Assembly (NCBI GenBank): GCA_003278195.1
Contig: QCGE01000009.1
Coordinates: 1 to 64,000 of the forward strand
Length of the DNA stretch: 64,000 nt
Origin: Prochlorococcus sp. AG-363-P08
Lineage (GTDB): Bacteria > Cyanobacteriota > Cyanobacteriia > PCC-6307 > Cyanobiaceae
Reading direction: 5' to 3'
Positions 55,473 through 62,581 of this stretch are shown piece by piece (the first letter of the stretch is position 1; each line of letters starts with the position of its first letter). The notes under the pieces were generated by a model. The model ran no database searches, was not told the origin of the DNA, and was given only the letters and a program-made list of their open reading frames with translations. Position numbers and translations under genes: made by a program.

Positions 55473-56360
55473 ATGGCTTCATCAAAAACATCCTCGTCTC
55501 TCAATCTTGGGTTTATTGGGCTAGGTGCTATTGGCTTACCAATAGCCGCTAATCTAAATGCTGCAGGTTTCAATCTAAAAGTACATACCAAAAGCAGGAT
55601 TGCGGAAGAAAGTCTAAAACTAAAAGGAGTCAAAGCATGCGCTAGTCCTAGAGATACAGCAAAAGGGACAGATGTGCTTTTAATTTGTGTCAGTAATGAT
55701 GATGCAGTAGAGGCCGTTTTGTTTGGCGCAAGTGGTGCAGTTGAAACGCTAAAGGAGAATTCAACAATAATAGACCTAACCACAATTAGTCCAAACACTT
55801 CCAGGTCTATTGCTCATAAACTTGAAGCAAGAAAAATAACTTATATCGATGCTCCAGTAACAGGAGGTACCGAAGGCGCAGAAAGAGGCGCTCTAACTAT
55901 TTTTCTTGGAGCTAATGAATCTATTTGTATTAGACTATCTCCTATCTTAAATAAGATTGGTAACAGAATATATGCTTTTGGTAAAGTCGGAAAGGGGCAG
56001 GAAGTAAAAGCACTGAATCAAGTCTTAGTAGCAGGTACATATATGGCTTTAGCTGAGGCTATTGCCTTAGGACAAAGCTTAGATTTACCTATGGAAATGG
56101 TAATTGAAGCATTGCAAAAAGGGGCTGCTAATTCATGGGCCTTACAAAATAGGTCTAGCTCAATGCTTAACAATAAATACCCCTTGGGTTTCAAGTTATC
56201 GTTGCACCATAAAGACTTGTGTATTGCACTAGGGCTAGCAGAGAAACAAGGGCTGGATTTACCCGTAACCTCAAAAGTGAAGCAGATAGAAGAAAGACTT
56301 ATAGAACAAAAATACAGTGATGAGGATATTTCTGCTTTGCGAAGATATTTTGATCCTTAA
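55473..56360 (+). CDS. 3-hydroxyisobutyrate dehydrogenase-like enzyme
   Basis: NAD(P)-dependent beta-hydroxyacid dehydrogenase of 295 aa. The Rossmann site LGFIGLGAIGLPIAANLNAAG, the substrate motif YIDAPVTGGTEGAERGALTI (D-A-P-V-S/T-G-G), the catalytic Lys in GKGQEVKALNQVLVAGTYMA, and FKLSLHHKDLCIALGLAEK are characteristic. Substrates of this family include 3-hydroxyisobutyrate, tartronate semialdehyde and glyoxylate-type acids. In cyanobacteria a glyoxylate or succinic semialdehyde reductase role is possible but cannot be decided here. It stands alone on the plus strand. Confidence 0.88.
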   Translation: MASSKTSSSLNLGFIGLGAIGLPIAANLNAAGFNLKVHTKSRIAEESLKLKGVKACASPRDTAKGTDVLLICVSNDDAVEAVLFGASGAVETLKENSTIIDLTTISPNTSRSIAHKLEARKITYIDAPVTGGTEGAERGALTIFLGANESICIRLSPILNKIGNRIYAFGKVGKGQEVKALNQVLVAGTYMALAEAIALGQSLDLPMEMVIEALQKGAANSWALQNRSSSMLNNKYPLGFKLSLHHKDLCIALGLAEKQGLDLPVTSKVKQIEERLIEQKYSDEDISALRRYFDP

Positions 56361-56689
56361 AAAGATGAAAAGACAAATCTCTAAACATCTATGCAGTATC
56401 TTTACAGCTCATAAATAAATAATAATCATCTGTTCTCTATGTTGGGATCAAAGGAATACGCCAGAAGATAAATGGCGGTAAATTTTCTTTGGCTTATATA
56501 TCCCAAACAACATGTTGACTCTTTATACCCAAAGCAAATCGGTCTTTAATCTCAAAAAATGCTATTTAAAAGAAATTTATACCTAGGAGCTATTACTTAG
56601 GTACTTTATATGCAGTAATTAAAATCAGATCTGGCTGAAATTCAGTGCTAGATATATAGCCTGTTTTTATATGAAGGACGTTGGAGGGC
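56361..56689. other. Intergenic region
   Basis: 329 bp with no supported gene. The last 15 bases hold the ribosome site GGAGGG of the small Cys protein. Confidence 0.5.
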
Positions 56690-56839
56690 ATGTCAACTTC
56701 TCAAGAACACTTAAATTTCTCAGAAGAGCCAGATGCTATTGACTCATACTTTGAGTGCATAACTGCTTGCTCTCTCGAAGATGAAGGGGTGGAATGTGTA
56801 ACTCGCTGCGTTGAAGTACACCTAAAAACCGATGCATAA
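56690..56839 (+). CDS. Twin CX3C mini-protein, 49 aa
   Basis: ATG 56690 follows the ribosome site GGAGGG at close distance. The protein is acidic (MSTSQEHLNFSEEPDAIDSY) and then has FECITACSLEDEGVECVTRC, i.e. CX3C-X8-CX3C, ending VEVHLKTDA. The two CX3C motifs on helix-like segments resemble helical hairpins closed by two disulfides or a metal site. Family not recognised. It lies 80 bp upstream of pstS on the same strand. Confidence 0.62.
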   Translation: MSTSQEHLNFSEEPDAIDSYFECITACSLEDEGVECVTRCVEVHLKTDA

Positions 56840-56919
56840 GCTTGGGCCTAAAAAATTCTGACCTCTCAATTAGTTAAAAACTTTAGTACCTTAAACGAAG
56901 CGATTCACACCAAAGATTA

Positions 56920-57912
56920 ATGAGCTATTCAAAGAAGGCTCTGCTTTTCTCTTCTTTCCTCGCAATCCTTGGCACTGGTATCACTTCTTGTTCCTCAACT
57001 CCTAGCAGCTCAAGCTTGCGCTTAAGTGGAGCTGGCGCGACTTTCCCCGCAAAAATCTACACCCGGTGGTTCTCTGACCTTGCCAAAGCTGGCGGCCCGA
57101 AAGTCAACTACCAGGCCATAGGCTCAGGCTCTGGTCGCAAGGCCTTCATTGACCAGACAGTGGATTTCGGAGCATCCGATGATCCAATGAAATCCTCGGA
57201 TATTGAAAAAGTTACTCGTGGCTTGATTCAAGTTCCTATGGTTGGAGGAACAATTGCTTTTGGATATAACTACCCTTGCGATCTGAGACTGACTCAAAAA
57301 CAAGCCGTTAAAGTTGCAATAGGAAAAATTCAGAACTGGAGTGAACTTGGCTGCCCTGCAGGCAAACTGACCTGGACACATCGTTCAGATGGCTCTGGAA
57401 CCACCAAAGCATTCACGAACTCAATGCAAGCTTTCTCTAGTGAATGGACACTAGGGACTGGCAAATCCGTAAAGTGGCCTTTTGGCATAGGTGGGAAAGG
57501 AAACGCCGGAGTTGCTGGAGTCATCCGGAATACGCCTGGCGCAATCGGATATGTCAATCAGTCCTATATAAGGGGAGTCATCAAGGCAGCTGCCCTGGAA
57601 AATCTTTCAGGAGAATTTTTAAAGCCATCAGCTAAAACTGGCGCTGCTGCCCTAAACGGAATAGAGCTGGATAAAAACCTTGCTGGCAAGAATCCAAATC
57701 CAACTGCTAGAGGCGCATATCCAATTGCAACTCTCACATGGATCTTGGCCTACGAAACTGGCAACGGATCAAAAGCCCTTGCGATCAAAGAAGCCTTTAA
57801 AAGCCTCTTAAGCGACAATTTTCAAAACAAAGCTCCTGGACTCGGATTCGTACCTCTAACAGGCGAGATCCTTGAAAAATCACGAGCAGCAGTTAACCGA
57901 ATTGGGCAGTAA
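56920..57912 (+). CDS. pstS: Phosphate ABC transporter substrate-binding protein PstS
   Basis: Periplasmic phosphate-binding lipoprotein of the PstSCAB importer. A lipobox ITSC at Cys24 gives a lipid-anchored mature protein. The phosphate-binding regions are LSGAGATFPAKIYTRWF, YQAIGSGSGRKAFIDQTVDFGASD and HRSDGSGTTKAFTNSM. Length 330 aa is normal. pstC, pstA and pstB are not in this window. Two short direct repeats (CTTTAGTA at 56881 and CTTAAACG at 56890) upstream might be a Pho-box, but the match is poor. The gene is G+C-richer than its surroundings, fitting high expression. Confidence 0.95.
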   Translation: MSYSKKALLFSSFLAILGTGITSCSSTPSSSSLRLSGAGATFPAKIYTRWFSDLAKAGGPKVNYQAIGSGSGRKAFIDQTVDFGASDDPMKSSDIEKVTRGLIQVPMVGGTIAFGYNYPCDLRLTQKQAVKVAIGKIQNWSELGCPAGKLTWTHRSDGSGTTKAFTNSMQAFSSEWTLGTGKSVKWPFGIGGKGNAGVAGVIRNTPGAIGYVNQSYIRGVIKAAALENLSGEFLKPSAKTGAAALNGIELDKNLAGKNPNPTARGAYPIATLTWILAYETGNGSKALAIKEAFKSLLSDNFQNKAPGLGFVPLTGEILEKSRAAVNRIGQ

Positions 57913-58009
57913 TCTTGATATATCGACTTACGTTAATTAAGGAACTAATTAGTTCCCTCTAATCAGCTTTAGAAAACAAAAAAATTACTTTGCTTAGATC
58001 CTATTTTAA

Positions 58010-58147
58010 TTAGCTTGCTTTGATAGAAAGCTTTGCCTGGGCCTTATCGGATTTACGAATTAATACCTGCGCTTCTTTACGGCTAAGACAATTTTGAGCC
58101 TTAGTTTGAAGCTTGATAAGTTTTGAATACTGCTTAGTTGGATTCAT
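58010..58147 (-). CDS. Lys-rich mini-protein, copy 1, 45 aa
   Basis: MNPTKQYSKLIKLQTKAQNC and then LSRKEAQVLIRKSDKAQAK. It is almost all helix-forming and strongly basic with one Cys. A paralog lies at 59050-59178 (MNETKQHAKLLKLQAKAQKC), about two thirds identical. The start ATG shares its first base with the stop of the 36-aa gene at 58147-58257 (TAATG), so the pair is translationally coupled. Function unknown; RNA or ribosome binding is a guess from charge. Confidence 0.68.
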   Translation of the reverse strand: MNPTKQYSKLIKLQTKAQNCLSRKEAQVLIRKSDKAQAKLSIKAS

Positions 58148-58257
58148 TAATTAGACTTCTCTTTAAGCCTAGAAACTCCCCACAGTTGACCTTTCCTCGA
58201 GGCATGAAGAATTGCCTTGTAGATTTCGTCAGTCTTAATTGGCTGCTTTTTATTCAT
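58147..58257 (-). CDS. Basic mini-protein, 36 aa
   Basis: MNKKQPIKTDEIYKAILHAS, RKGQLWGVSRLKEKSN. It is basic with one Trp and no membrane helix. The stop overlaps the start of the Lys-rich protein by one base (TAATG). This tight coupling is itself evidence that both are real. No homolog is recognised. Confidence 0.55.
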   Translation of the reverse strand: MNKKQPIKTDEIYKAILHASRKGQLWGVSRLKEKSN

Positions 58258-58586
58258 AAGAGAAAGATATCTAACAACCAATCATTAATCAAGTGGCATA
58301 TTCAATCCTCATGTGGGGTATAGGTTGAACTTATGGTCCAAAGAATTTTTAGACCTAAAAAGCAACTCATTAAATCGATGATCTGATTCAGTAAAACGCA
58401 CTCCTGAAAAGCTTAGAGCCCATTCAACAACTGATTACAAATAAAATCACCTCACAATGGTTATGGAACACGCTTGACATAAAAGGCTTTTAAAGAGCAT
58501 TAACTTGATTCTTGTCAGGGCTCCCGAACAACTACTAGCAAAAGCCTCTATGAATTTGCTCCATTAGGAAGTCTCAAATTCATTAC
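58258..58586. other. Intergenic region
   Basis: 329 bp. Only very short open frames; no hairpin with T-run seen. Confidence 0.45.
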
Positions 58587-58670
58587 ATGAAAAAGACATC
58601 ATCGATTGGCTTAGCCATTGCTGCCAACATTTCCCTTTTCATCTGGGCCCTAATGAGCAGTCCGATGTAA
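58587..58670 (+). CDS. Single-helix micro-protein, 27 aa
   Basis: MKKTSSIGLAIAANISLFIW followed by ALMSSPM: a basic start and one membrane helix that fills the chain. This resembles the tiny subunits of photosynthetic complexes in design, but not PsbM, PetN or other sequences I can recall. It ends one base before the convergent gene at 58671. Call is tentative. Confidence 0.38.
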   Translation: MKKTSSIGLAIAANISLFIWALMSSPM

Positions 58671-58868
58671 TTAGGAATCTACGTGATCTTCTGGATATAG
58701 CCTAGAAATCTTTTTGGCTTGAGCTTCTGCCTTTCTAGTCTTATACCTCCTCTCTAAGAACCTTCGAAGCACTATCCCTGGAATAAACCAAATAGCTGTT
58801 ACTCCCACAAAAACAAAAATTGGATTGTATAGAGTCAGGTCGAAGAAAGAATGCAAAAGTGTATTCAT
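58671..58868 (-). CDS. Small membrane protein, 65 aa
   Basis: MNTLLHSFFDLTLYNPIFVF then one long helix (FVGVTAIWFIPGIVLRRFL) and a strongly basic tail (ERRYKTRKAEAQAKKISRLY). The positive-inside rule puts the tail in the cytoplasm. Family not recognised. Confidence 0.58.
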   Translation of the reverse strand: MNTLLHSFFDLTLYNPIFVFVGVTAIWFIPGIVLRRFLERRYKTRKAEAQAKKISRLYPEDHVDS

Positions 58869-58951
58869 GGTTTTTAAGACTAATCCTTTTTTCTGTTTAA
58901 ACAGAGGTTCCTAGACAGCTAAACCAAGGGGAGCATTTATTTATAATATTA

Positions 58952-58984
58952 ACTAACTAGTCAGTGTGAAACTGACTAGTTAGT
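58952..58984. repeat. Perfect 14-bp inverted repeat (hairpin 1)
   Basis: ACTAACTAGTCAGT / ACTGACTAGTTAGT with a GTGAA spacer. No T-run on either strand. It is the first of two perfect hairpins within 100 bp. Confidence 0.85.
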
Positions 58985-59010
58985 CATCCACTCTGGTACT
59001 GGAATTAACT

Positions 59011-59047
59011 TTATTCAGTAATCGAGAATTGCTCGATTACTGAATAA
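59011..59047. repeat. Perfect 16-bp inverted repeat (hairpin 2)
   Basis: TTATTCAGTAATCGAG / CTCGATTACTGAATAA with an AATTG spacer. It starts two bases after the stop codon of the Lys-rich mini-protein gene read on the minus strand, so it can act as its 3' hairpin. Confidence 0.85.
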
Positions 59048-59049
59048 CT

Positions 59050-59178
59050 CTAAGAGGAAAGTCTGGAATGTGCTTTATCGGACTTGCGGATTAAAGCCTG
59101 AGCTTCCTCTCTAGTCTCACACTTCTGTGCTTTTGCCTGGAGCTTTAATAGCTTTGCGTGCTGCTTAGTTTCATTCAT
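59050..59178 (-). CDS. Lys-rich mini-protein, copy 2, 42 aa
   Basis: MNETKQHAKLLKLQAKAQKC and then ETREEAQALIRKSDKAHSRL, SS. Aligned without gaps to copy 1 (58010-58147), about two thirds of the positions are identical, including MNxTKQ, KLQxKAQxC, EAQxLIRKSDKA. The two genes are on the same strand 0.9 kb apart. The coupled 36-aa partner of copy 1 is not present here. Two perfect hairpins follow. Confidence 0.68.
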   Translation of the reverse strand: MNETKQHAKLLKLQAKAQKCETREEAQALIRKSDKAHSRLSS

Positions 59179-59454
59179 TTAATAATTATACCAAGTGACC
59201 TTACATAGCCGCGCTATATGCCAAAAGTTTTAAGGGTTTTGCTAAGGAGAAATAGTCTTACTCCATCAAGGGCGCCCGATATATGCAGCTTGGGAGCAAA
59301 AAGATCAAAAATATGCTCCAAAAAATCACTGCTTCCTTTCTCTAAGCAGCTGATCATGGCAAAGAGGCAGATGGCAAGCAAAATCAGGAACCTTGCTCAC
59401 TAAGCCTCCTGAAGGCTCTCACAATATTCAACCTGGCGATACAAACAGCAATAG

Positions 59455-59610
59455 ATGAAAGGGCCTTTTGGCCATACCGATAAAAAGTGCTCTGGAGCAA
59501 TAAATGGTATTGAACTCAATTATGCTGGCTGCTCAGCTACTCATCAAGGCTTGCCCGGATTAGCAAAGATTGACATCGGTAGATTGATGATTTTAGGCCC
59601 GTTACTCTAA
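59455..59610 (+). CDS. Doubtful small ORF, 51 aa
   Basis: MKGPFGHTDKKCSGAINGIE, LNYAGCSATHQGLPGLAKID, then IGRLMILGPLL. It has two Cys and fairly balanced composition, but no ribosome site. It may be real or the relic of a longer gene. Low confidence. Confidence 0.28.
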   Translation: MKGPFGHTDKKCSGAINGIELNYAGCSATHQGLPGLAKIDIGRLMILGPLL

Positions 59611-59649
59611 AGCTTCTAAATAATTACTTTCCTATTTCAAGATTCAATC

Positions 59650-59760
59650 TCATATCATTAAAACTTTTGGATCTATCAGCCCTAAAGCAACTGCGATCAA
59701 AGAAGCAAAGACAGCTGCAACAATTAGTGCAACAGGCCATAAAAACTTGATTCTATCCAT
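59650..59760 (-). CDS. Single-helix micro-protein, 36 aa
   Basis: From ATG 59760: MDRIKFLWPVALIVAAVFAS followed by LIAVALGLIDPKVLMI. One membrane helix with short polar ends, the normal shape of picocyanobacterial mini membrane proteins. The upstream extension of the frame is not protein-like. Function unknown. Confidence 0.5.
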   Translation of the reverse strand: MDRIKFLWPVALIVAAVFASLIAVALGLIDPKVLMI

Positions 59761-60141
59761 GAATTTATGCGGATTCGAACTCAGAGAATAATGAGGCAGG
59801 AATGTATTGTTCAGAACCGTCACAAGATTTGTAACCCCTATCAATCCTCCCATTCCCTCTCTACCACTTTAACGCTATGAAGACAACTAGGTCTTGAAGC
59901 AACAGGAAATTGAATTTGAGTCATTTCAAATCTAGGTTTAATCTATTTAAACTGTAGATTTGACTAGTGCAATAAGTAGAAAACCTTTTTCGTTCTTGAA
60001 TCGAAAGTCTGAATGATGTTATATATTACAAGAAAAATGAGTTTTTCAAAAAATGGTTAGTTAACATTATTCTAGAGAATAACTTAATTCATTAAGCAGG
60101 AAAGTTAAAGACTTTTCCAAGCTAAATCTGGAGATCTTCTA

Positions 60142-60363
60142 ATGTCTAAAAGTCTATGGCCTAAAGGCTTGAAGCTTAATATCCATGCGCCTGGCACAGG
60201 GGCAGCATTAATGCTTTTGGCAATCACACAAATACCAGTTGCGATCAAGACATCTGCTGAAATTGCATGTATTGGACAAATATCAAATCAAGTCTGGAAA
60301 CAGACTAAATCTCATTCAACAGCTAATATTGTTGCTGTTCAAAGGTGTAATGGTAACAACTAG
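60142..60363 (+). CDS. Hypothetical exported protein, 73 aa
   Basis: MSKSLWPKGLKLNIHAPGTG then a hydrophobic stretch (AALMLLAITQIPVAI) and a polar end with two Cys (AEIACIGQISNQVWKQ, VAVQRCNGNN). The pattern fits a signal peptide followed by a 40-residue mature peptide with one possible disulfide. The ATG at 60142 is preceded by GGAGATC. Function unknown. Confidence 0.55.
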   Translation: MSKSLWPKGLKLNIHAPGTGAALMLLAITQIPVAIKTSAEIACIGQISNQVWKQTKSHSTANIVAVQRCNGNN

Positions 60364-60454
60364 AAAACATTTATTTAAAAGTTTAGAAAAAGTCAAAAAA
60401 GTTCTATCTAAATAAACTTTAAATCCAAAGGACTTTCCTAATATCTCAAGCCAT

Positions 60455-60601
60455 CTAATCATCCAAGTCCTTTTCTTTAGGGTCAGGTCGGACCCACTTT
60501 TTTTTACTTGGTAGCTTCTTAGACAATCTTCTGACACCAAGAGTTATTAGGACGCCGAAAACAACCGTCCAAAAGATTGGGATAAGAAGGTCAATGTCCA
60601 T
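60455..60601 (-). CDS. Small membrane protein, 48 aa
   Basis: MDIDLLIPIFWTVVFGVLIT, then a basic tail (LGVRRLSKKLPSKKKWVRPD, PKEKDLDD). Its ATG directly follows the stop of the gene upstream (60602-60841) with no base between (TAA-ATG), so the two are coupled. One N-terminal helix and a cytoplasmic basic tail. Family not recognised. Confidence 0.6.
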   Translation of the reverse strand: MDIDLLIPIFWTVVFGVLITLGVRRLSKKLPSKKKWVRPDPKEKDLDD

Positions 60602-60841
60602 TTAGGACGTCTTGATTGACTTGATAACCTTACGATCTTGCTCTTCCAGCTCTGCAGGAATCTCTAAACCAAAACCTTCTAACAATTCTTTGAGCAATGC
60701 TCTATCCGCTTCGACTTTTTTATTTGGATCCTTATCCTTAAAAAATTGCCTGCCAACCAATGCTGACAAAAGGGCGAGCCCAGCCAAAAGAGCTCCTACA
60801 AGTCCAAACAGCGGAAATTGATACAACAAACCTTCTTTCAA
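60602..60841 (-). CDS. Small membrane protein, 79 aa
   Basis: A helix near the N-terminus (LFGLVGALLAGLALLSALVG) is followed by a charged, helical cytoplasmic domain (KDPNKKVEADRALLKELLEG, FGLEIPAELEEQDRKVIKSI). The start is TTG at 60841. It is the first of a two-gene unit with 60455-60601. Function unknown. Confidence 0.6.
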   Translation of the reverse strand: MKEGLLYQFPLFGLVGALLAGLALLSALVGRQFFKDKDPNKKVEADRALLKELLEGFGLEIPAELEEQDRKVIKSIKTS

Positions 60842-60946
60842 TGATGGGCTAGGTGGTTTTCTGATACTGACAGGAAAATCTCAACAAAGCTATTAATGGT
60901 TAATAAAGGATTACTCAAGTAGGGAATCATCTGAGATACTTCTCGT

Positions 60947-61111
60947 ATGAAAAGACACCAATGCCCTGACTGCATCTATTCCTATGATCCAAAAGCAGGG
61001 GATCCATCTCAAGGGATACGTCCCGGCACAAAATTTGAAGACCTACCCAAAAGCTGGAGATGCCCTAGATGTGGGGCTGGGCAAAGAAGATTCAAATCCA
61101 TAGATTCATAA
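60947..61111 (+). CDS. Rubredoxin, 54 aa
   Basis: Small Fe(SCys)4 electron carrier. The first knuckle is CPDCIYSYDPKAGDP and the second is WRCPRCGAGQRRF. Between them, GIRPGTKFEDLPKSW is the standard rubredoxin core. All four Cys are present. In the usual family the first knuckle is CxxCGYxYDP; here Gly is replaced by Ile. Unlike the cyanobacterial PSI-assembly rubredoxin RubA, there is no C-terminal membrane helix. The gene is isolated on the plus strand between minus-strand genes. Confidence 0.88.
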   Translation: MKRHQCPDCIYSYDPKAGDPSQGIRPGTKFEDLPKSWRCPRCGAGQRRFKSIDS

Positions 61112-61278
61112 ATCTGACCTTATAAATAAATCCACAGATTGGTCGCAAGCGAGAAGCGCAAGCAGGCAAAGAAGCCAATATCTTTAAGGCTGGTCCATCT
61201 AAGATCAGAGAAAAGCCTTACTTCTTATATAAGAACTTATAAAAAATTGAATCATTTTAGATGATTTTTGCAACCTTA

Positions 61279-61521
61279 TTATTCATTTTTCTTAAGATCA
61301 ACATCCTCTAATCTAACAAAAAGAAGTTCATCTTCTATTTTGGTGCCTTGCATCTCCGGGTGCTGAGAAATCTTTCTTTTAAACTTCTCAGCAAAGACCT
61401 TTGACGGCCCTTTATATCCTGACTTTTCTAGAATAATAAAAAAGCTAACTCCTAACAATGAAAGGACCATACCAAAGAAAATATATAAAAGAACAGAAAT
61501 TGGGTCGCCTTGAAGTTGCAT
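61279..61521 (-). CDS. Small membrane protein, 80 aa
   Basis: MQLQGDPISVLLYIFFGMVL, then the rest of a helix (SLLGVSFFIIL) and a charged cytoplasmic tail with FAEKFKRKISQHPEMQGTKI and EDELLFVRLEDVDLKKNE. Same architecture as its neighbours: one N-terminal helix and a soluble tail. Function unknown. Confidence 0.58.
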   Translation of the reverse strand: MQLQGDPISVLLYIFFGMVLSLLGVSFFIILEKSGYKGPSKVFAEKFKRKISQHPEMQGTKIEDELLFVRLEDVDLKKNE

Positions 61522-61663
61522 ATGACTAAATCTAAGCGTAGCTATACATTATTTATAAACCTATTCTACTAAGGATGCATGCCCACTTACACACAAATAA
61601 AGGCCGAGCTCTCCCTAATAAGAGCAAAATGCAACTTCTAGCCTCCAACAATGATTAAATCAA

Positions 61664-61816
61664 CTAACGCCATCGAATCCTTTCCGGATTATCTTTTTCT
61701 ATTCGCTTAAGTAAAAGAACAACACCTGCGATACCTAATGGTCCCAAAACAGCCATTGAACCAATAAAAAGCTTTATAGAAGGGTCAAGAATAGAAAAGG
61801 GATTTAAAAAAGTCAT
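61664..61816 (-). CDS. Small membrane protein, 50 aa
   Basis: MTFLNPFSILDPSIKLFIGS with two helical segments (KLFIGSMAVLGPLGIAGVVLLL) and a basic end KRIEKDNPERIRWR. It is the last of a three-gene run (62152 to 61664), 4 bp from the preceding gene. Too short for most gene finders. Function unknown. Confidence 0.57.
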   Translation of the reverse strand: MTFLNPFSILDPSIKLFIGSMAVLGPLGIAGVVLLLKRIEKDNPERIRWR

Positions 61817-61820
61817 ATCA

Positions 61821-62012
61821 TCAATCACCTAGTAAGAACTTCCTCCGCTTGATGGCGGACTTCGCAGCCAAGGCCTCTTCAAGTTCAATATGGCGAAGTA
61901 GCAGTCGGGCTTCATTGCGTAAAAGTCTGCTCCCAAGCCATGTAACGCCCAAGCCTAAGAACAAAGGGACGCCTTGCAATACAAAACCACCTATGCTGGT
62001 TTGAGCTTTCAT
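61821..62012 (-). CDS. Small membrane protein, 63 aa
   Basis: MKAQTSIGGFVLQGVPLFLG, LGVTWLGSRLL, then an amphipathic basic tail (RHIELEEALAAKSAIKRRKF, LLGD). The start overlaps the stop of the gene upstream by 4 bp (ATGA). One helix and a cytoplasmic tail. Function unknown. Confidence 0.6.
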   Translation of the reverse strand: MKAQTSIGGFVLQGVPLFLGLGVTWLGSRLLRNEARLLLRHIELEEALAAKSAIKRRKFLLGD

Positions 62013-62152
62013 TGAAGAGAAAACAACTTCTGTACTATTAGAGTAATGACTATTCCTTTAAAGAAAACAAACCAAAGCAGACCGTAATCACTCAAGCCAA
62101 GTTTCTTTTGGTACCAATTGATAAAAGCCTTATGTCGATCAAAAATATTCAT
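62009..62152 (-). CDS. Small membrane protein, 47 aa
   Basis: From ATG 62152: MNIFDRHKAFINWYQKKLGL, then a helix (YGLLWFVFFKGIVITLIVQK) and LFSLQ. The open frame continues upstream but only hydrophobic, Cys-rich residues unlike the rest are found. First gene of the coupled trio. Function unknown. Confidence 0.57.
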   Translation of the reverse strand: MNIFDRHKAFINWYQKKLGLSDYGLLWFVFFKGIVITLIVQKLFSLQ

Positions 62153-62218
62153 TCGCTTTTGTTGCAAGAGGCTTATAGAAATAAAGTTTGTAGAGTGCAA
62201 ACATACGCAAAAATGCAT

Positions 62219-62581
62219 TTAAAAGCAATCAAAAGAAGTAATAGTTTGGAAGCTATCTACTGATGCATTTTCACCGTGACTTAGGGATGTCATGGGTGAA
62301 ATACCAACCAATCCAGGCTATAAGGTTGAGGCTAATTACAAAAATCCAAGCTTTCCAAGGCTAATCTTTGAAAGATGAAATAGTGTAGTTCTTTTCATAA
62401 AGCAGATTATCCCACTTTAATGAAAAATGATATGAGAGATAAAAAGTGCTTAAAGTAGTCTATTTAGTTCGTTTATTTAATTTTTCATAGGTAAGACAAA
62501 CGAGCATTTAAAATTAATGCAATTTATGCTCTGTAATTTTGTCTATATAAGAATTTATTCATAGAACTTTCTAGCGCAAAA
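62219..62581. other. Stretch without an intact gene
   Basis: 363 bp upstream of the mini-gene trio. The only content seen is a possible decayed membrane gene (62271-62459) on the minus strand. Confidence 0.4.
62271..62459 (-). pseudogene. Possible decayed small membrane gene
   Basis: On the minus strand a frame reads LKWDNLLYEKNYTISSFKD, a TAG (62361-62363), then PWKAWIFVISLNLIAWIGWY and FTHDIPKSR to a TGA at 62271. The second part is a convincing membrane helix with polar ends, but there is no start codon after the TAG. A start-less, stop-interrupted frame of this quality suggests a recently lost mini membrane protein, but chance is not excluded. Confidence 0.28.

Noticed and set aside
55430-55798. 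122-codon minus-strand frame
   Set aside because: Antisense to the 3-hydroxyisobutyrate dehydrogenase-like gene, which has all family motifs.
57941-57956. Palindrome GGAACTAATTAGTTCC after pstS as a terminator
   Set aside because: Perfectly symmetric but with no loop and no T-run; could be an operator, but evidence is insufficient.
59218-59403. 61-codon plus-strand frame rich in Arg/Lys/Ser
   Set aside because: No start context, and composition resembles random sequence opposite AT-rich DNA; no homolog recognised.
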